Shown piece after piece: positions 61,021 through 64,000 of a stretch of 64,000 nucleotides of DNA. The stretch is from Bin87 sp965116785 (GTDB lineage: Bacteria; Chloroflexota; Dehalococcoidia; Lucifugimonadales; UBA3495), in NCBI GenBank assembly GCA_965116785.1, contig OZ220731.1, positions 1 through 64,000 of the forward strand, written 5' to 3'. Each line of letters opens with the position of its first letter. Position 1 is the stretch's first letter. Both the position numbers and the translations under genes were made by a program. The notes under the pieces are model-generated. The model ran no database searches. It saw only the letters and a program-made list of their open reading frames with translations, and was not told the DNA's origin.

Positions 61021-63471
61021 GTGAACTATGCCGACGTGGCCATCGACGCTGACTGGATTCCCCCCGGGAAAACGTTTTCCTATCGCATACCTCGTCATCT
61101 TGCGGTGGAACCCGGGCAACTGGTCTGGGTACAGTTCGGCCGCAACTTCGTGCAGGGGCTGGTCCTCCGCCTGGCGGACGCGTCGGCGGTGTCGGAGGAG
61201 GAAACGCGGGACATCCTGCACCCGGTTGAACCGTCCCCCCTTGTTGGTACGCTGGGGCTGGAGTTGGCCGAATGGTTGGGGCAGACCTATCAATGCGCGC
61301 CCTTCGAGGCCGTCGTCCCGATGCTGCCGCCGGGCTTTCGGGCACAGCAGCGGTCGCGGTTGACCGCGATCTCCGGTTCCGAAGACACCGGCGAGATGGC
61401 ATCTTTCCGAGAATCCACGCGGGCGGCGTGGCAGGAGCTGGTCGAATCTACGCGCGCCTGTGAGGAAATCTCGTTCTTGAAACGGATCGATCCGAGCCGG
61501 GCCAACATCGCCCGACGGGAACTGCAGCGGTTGGTTTCCCGCGGTTTCGTTCGCAAAGAGGTCAGCCTGCCGCGACCGCGCACGCACCGATATCGTCGGC
61601 TGTTGATTCCCGGTCACCACCCCGATGCTGGCGAGGATGGAGCAGGTACTGAGCCAGGTCGAGGCACACGCCAGGTGGAGCTCCTGGCGGCGGTACGCGA
61701 GTCGACAGTCGGCTACGACACTGCCGGGTCCGCCGGCCGCCTGGGACCCGCGGCCGACGTCCTCCTCGAACGCGGACTGGTGGCGGAGGAATGGCAGCGA
61801 CAGGCACTTGAAATTCCTCCCGGCGTGAACCCGTCCAACCCGCCGCCGGATCGGCTGACCGAGGCTCAGAACCAAGCCGTGGCTGGGGTCATCGCCGCGC
61901 TGGACGATCCCGGGATGCTGCCACGCAGTTTTCTGCTCCATGGCGTCACCGGGAGCGGGAAGACCGAGGTGTACCTGCGGGCTATCGCCCATGCCGTCGA
62001 GGCAGGCAAGCAGGCGATTTACCTGGTGCCGGAGATCGCGCTGACCCCGCAGACGGTCGGCATCGTCAGCGACCGCTTCCCCGGTCGCGTGGCTGTGCTG
62101 CACCACCGCCTCACCGAGCGGCAGCGGTTTGAGCAGTGGTGGAACATTCATGACGGGCTGGCCGACATTATCGTTGGACCCCGCAGCGCCCTGTTCGCTC
62201 CGACGGTCAATCTGGGCATCATCGTCGTCGACGAGGAGCACGAACCGGCTTACAAGCAGGAGGAACATCCGCCTTTGTACCACGCCCGGGATGCTGCCCT
62301 GGCCCTGGCTCGCCGGTCTGGCGCGGTGGTGGTGATGGGATCGGCTACGCCGGATGTGAGCACGTACTACGAAGCGACGCGGGGACGGCATCACCTGTTG
62401 CGGCTGCCGGAGCGGGTGCCTGGCGTGGACGGACACCCGACCCCTTTACCCGAAATCAGCGTAGTAGACATGCGCCGGGAACTGCGGGAGGGCAACCGCA
62501 GCGTCTTCAGTCGCAGTCTCACCGATGCCCTGGACGCCACGATAGCCAGTGGGCAGCAGGCGATCCTGTTCCTCAATCGCCGGGGGAGCGCGGCATTCAT
62601 GCAGTGCCGAGACTGCGGGTGCGTGATCAACTGTAGTCAATGCTCGGTGTCCTACGCGTTTCATCGCGAGTCGGGTCGATTGGTTTGTCACTACTGCAAC
62701 CGGCAACGGCGCCTGCCGCGAGCCTGTCCGCAGTGTCGTGGTGGCCGCATACGGGAGATGGGCGCCGGCACCGAGACGATCACGGCCGAGTTGCAGGAGC
62801 GCTACCCCGACGTCACCGTCGAACGGTGGGACTCGGATTCGGTTCGCAATCCGGCGGAATTGGAAGCGGCGATGGAACGCCTGTCCAACGGGCAGTCGCA
62901 GATTTTGGTGGGCACCCAGATGGTGGCTCGAGGGCTGGATTTGCCCAATGTCACCCTGTCGGCCGTGTTGCTGGCGGACCTGGGGCTGAACCTTCCGGAT
63001 TTTCGCGCCGGCGAACGTGCGTTTGCGCTGCTGTGCCAGGTGGCGGGCCGATCCGGCCGGGGCCGCGAGCCGGGACGGGCGATCATCCAGACGTACCAGC
63101 CTGACCACTACGCCATCGCCGCGGCGGCCAATCAGGACTATGCGGCTTTTTATGGGATCGACATCGGGGCACGGCAGTTCCAGGGCAACCCGCCCTTCAA
63201 CCGGCTCGCCCAGGTATTGTGCGCGGATGGCAGCGTGCGGGCCGTGCAGCAGACCCTGGGAGATTTGGCCCAAACCTGGCGGGAACAGGCGGCGCGCGAA
63301 GGCCGGATGGACGTTGACATCATCGGTCCCACGCCTTGCATCCCCGAACGCGTTCGCGGCCGGTACCGTTGGCGATTGCTGCTCCGCGGGCGCCGGATCT
63401 GGCAGTTCCTTGAAGGGCGGACGGTCCCTCGTAACTGCCGGGTTGACGTCGATCCGGTCAGGCTGGACTAA
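61021..63471 (+). CDS. priA: Primosomal replication helicase PriA
   Basis: 816 residues with a GTG start at 61021. It has an N-terminal DNA-binding domain ('FSYRIPRHLAVEPGQLVWVQ'), Walker A 'HGVTGSGKTEVYL', DEEH in 'IIVVDEEHEPAYKQ' and helicase motif 'VVMGSATPDVSTY'. Zinc-binding Cys pairs are 'CRDCGCVINCSQC', 'CHYCN' and 'CPQC'; helicase motif V is 'VGTQMVARGLDLPNVTLSAV'. It restarts stalled replication forks. Confidence 0.97.
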   Translation: MNYADVAIDADWIPPGKTFSYRIPRHLAVEPGQLVWVQFGRNFVQGLVLRLADASAVSEEETRDILHPVEPSPLVGTLGLELAEWLGQTYQCAPFEAVVPMLPPGFRAQQRSRLTAISGSEDTGEMASFRESTRAAWQELVESTRACEEISFLKRIDPSRANIARRELQRLVSRGFVRKEVSLPRPRTHRYRRLLIPGHHPDAGEDGAGTEPGRGTRQVELLAAVRESTVGYDTAGSAGRLGPAADVLLERGLVAEEWQRQALEIPPGVNPSNPPPDRLTEAQNQAVAGVIAALDDPGMLPRSFLLHGVTGSGKTEVYLRAIAHAVEAGKQAIYLVPEIALTPQTVGIVSDRFPGRVAVLHHRLTERQRFEQWWNIHDGLADIIVGPRSALFAPTVNLGIIVVDEEHEPAYKQEEHPPLYHARDAALALARRSGAVVVMGSATPDVSTYYEATRGRHHLLRLPERVPGVDGHPTPLPEISVVDMRRELREGNRSVFSRSLTDALDATIASGQQAILFLNRRGSAAFMQCRDCGCVINCSQCSVSYAFHRESGRLVCHYCNRQRRLPRACPQCRGGRIREMGAGTETITAELQERYPDVTVERWDSDSVRNPAELEAAMERLSNGQSQILVGTQMVARGLDLPNVTLSAVLLADLGLNLPDFRAGERAFALLCQVAGRSGRGREPGRAIIQTYQPDHYAIAAAANQDYAAFYGIDIGARQFQGNPPFNRLAQVLCADGSVRAVQQTLGDLAQTWREQAAREGRMDVDIIGPTPCIPERVRGRYRWRLLLRGRRIWQFLEGRTVPRNCRVDVDPVRLD

Positions 63472-63599
63472 ACCCTGCTGTAGGGAGCGCGACAAGAGGC
63501 TCGCCTATATTGACAACGTGAAGGATTTTGGTGTATCAATTTTCCACTGCTTGCGTGCGCCAATTTCAGGATTGGTAGCCTTGCCACGGAGGAGGAATC

Positions 63600-63851
63600 A
63601 TGCCCGACATCTATTACGCTCGGCCAAGCAATTTCCTGTCGGACCCACGGGACAGGACGGTTATCGTCGGTGAGTCCGAAGAGGAAGTTCTGGCAAAGAT
63701 GTACGAATATCTGAGCAGCCCGGAGGCCCAGGCCCGCTACCCCGGCGTTGATGACCCGACGGAGTTGGAGAACAACATCCGCACGTGCATCTTCAAGAAG
63801 GGCACCAAGGCGATCCACAACCGCCCGCCGGATGCGGAGCCCGTAAAGTAA
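63600..63851 (+). CDS. Small hypothetical protein
   Basis: 83 residues with a strong ribosome site (GGAGGAGG). 'IYYARPSNFLSDPRDRTVIV' and 'ELENNIRTCIFKKGTKAIH' resemble no known family. Well conserved-looking, with its own terminator downstream, so it should be a real gene. Confidence 0.65.
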   Translation: MPDIYYARPSNFLSDPRDRTVIVGESEEEVLAKMYEYLSSPEAQARYPGVDDPTELENNIRTCIFKKGTKAIHNRPPDAEPVK

Positions 63852-63877
63852 GCCAGCAAAAATTTGCCAGGCATTCG

Positions 63878-63908
63878 CGCCCCCGTTCTCGCTGGACGGG
63901 GGCGTTTT
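63878..63908 (+). terminator. Rho-independent terminator
   Basis: CGCCCCCGT pairs with ACGGGGGCG (9-base loop), followed by TTTT. Confidence 0.85.
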
Positions 63909-63918
63909 GCAGGGCGGG

Positions 63919-63947
63919 TTGCTGCGCTTTCCGCCCGTGGTTATACT
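63919..63947 (+). promoter_or_regulatory. Promoter of a leaderless gene at the right edge
   Basis: TTGCTG (63919-63924), a 17-base spacer and TATACT (63942-63947). Transcription would begin about two bases before the ATG at 63956. Confidence 0.5.
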
Positions 63948-63955
63948 GCGACATC

Positions 63956-64000
63956 ATGGCGATCAATCCTGATGACTTCCCGCCGGGAAACTACCACGAA
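63956..64000 (+). CDS. Start of a gene cut by the window edge
   Basis: Fifteen codons, 'MAINPDDFPPGNYHE', follow a good promoter with no room for a ribosome site. Too short to identify. Confidence 0.45.
   Translation, partial: MAINPDDFPPGNYHE

Overview
The window looks like one contig from an uncultivated, fairly GC-rich bacterium, most likely a Chloroflexota member (SAR202 or Dehalococcoidia-like). This is inferred from an hspR-grpE-dnaK operon with no dnaJ, secreted lipoproteins with Thr/Pro linkers, many mixed IS families and apparently leaderless promoters. No rRNA is present to confirm the placement.

The window has two halves. From 1 to about 46.3 kb is accessory DNA. It starts with small secreted or membrane hypothetical genes (0-3.6 kb), a PD-(D/E)XK nuclease (3.9-5.5 kb), a tyrosine integrase (5.6-6.5 kb), two lipoproteins including a trypsin-like protease fused to an RCC1-like propeller (8.1-10.6 kb), and a membrane J-domain protein (11.4-12.7 kb). 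A graveyard of mobile elements follows: IS1, IS1380, ISAs1, IS110, IS21, ISNCY, IS4 and a family of Tn3-derived miniature elements with about 37-bp ends. Between these lie small defence- or addiction-like genes: GIY-YIG, DUF4160 with an HTH protein, a MazF-like protein, a pRiA4b ORF-3-like protein, and a DUF433/DUF5615 pair. At 40.2-45.3 kb is an SOS-type cassette (SRAP, ImuB-like, DnaE2) whose polymerase gene has an internal deletion and an in-frame amber codon.

A bidirectional terminator and three tRNA genes (Leu-TAA, Cys-GCA, Leu-GAG) at 46.1-46.7 kb mark a switch to ordinary chromosome. There the heat-shock operon hspR-grpE-dnaK and a small zinc-ribbon gene diverge from one palindromic HAIR-like operator. 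An acyl-CoA dehydrogenase, selD and sulfite-oxidase-like operon follows. selD reads through an in-frame TGA at the catalytic position with a hairpin just downstream, so it is very probably a selenoprotein that a standard gene caller would start too late. Next come tRNA-Gln, tRNA-Lys and tRNA-Leu(TAG), a HEPN-like gene, an alkyltransferase-like gene, an alpha/beta hydrolase, an NHL propeller, a Panacea/RelE-like pair, rplS and priA.

Names come from recognised motifs and remembered family patterns; no database search was run. The most novel points are the Sec-containing SelD, the Panacea-type pair, the shared heat-shock operator, the protease-RCC1 fusion and the Tn3-derived miniature elements.
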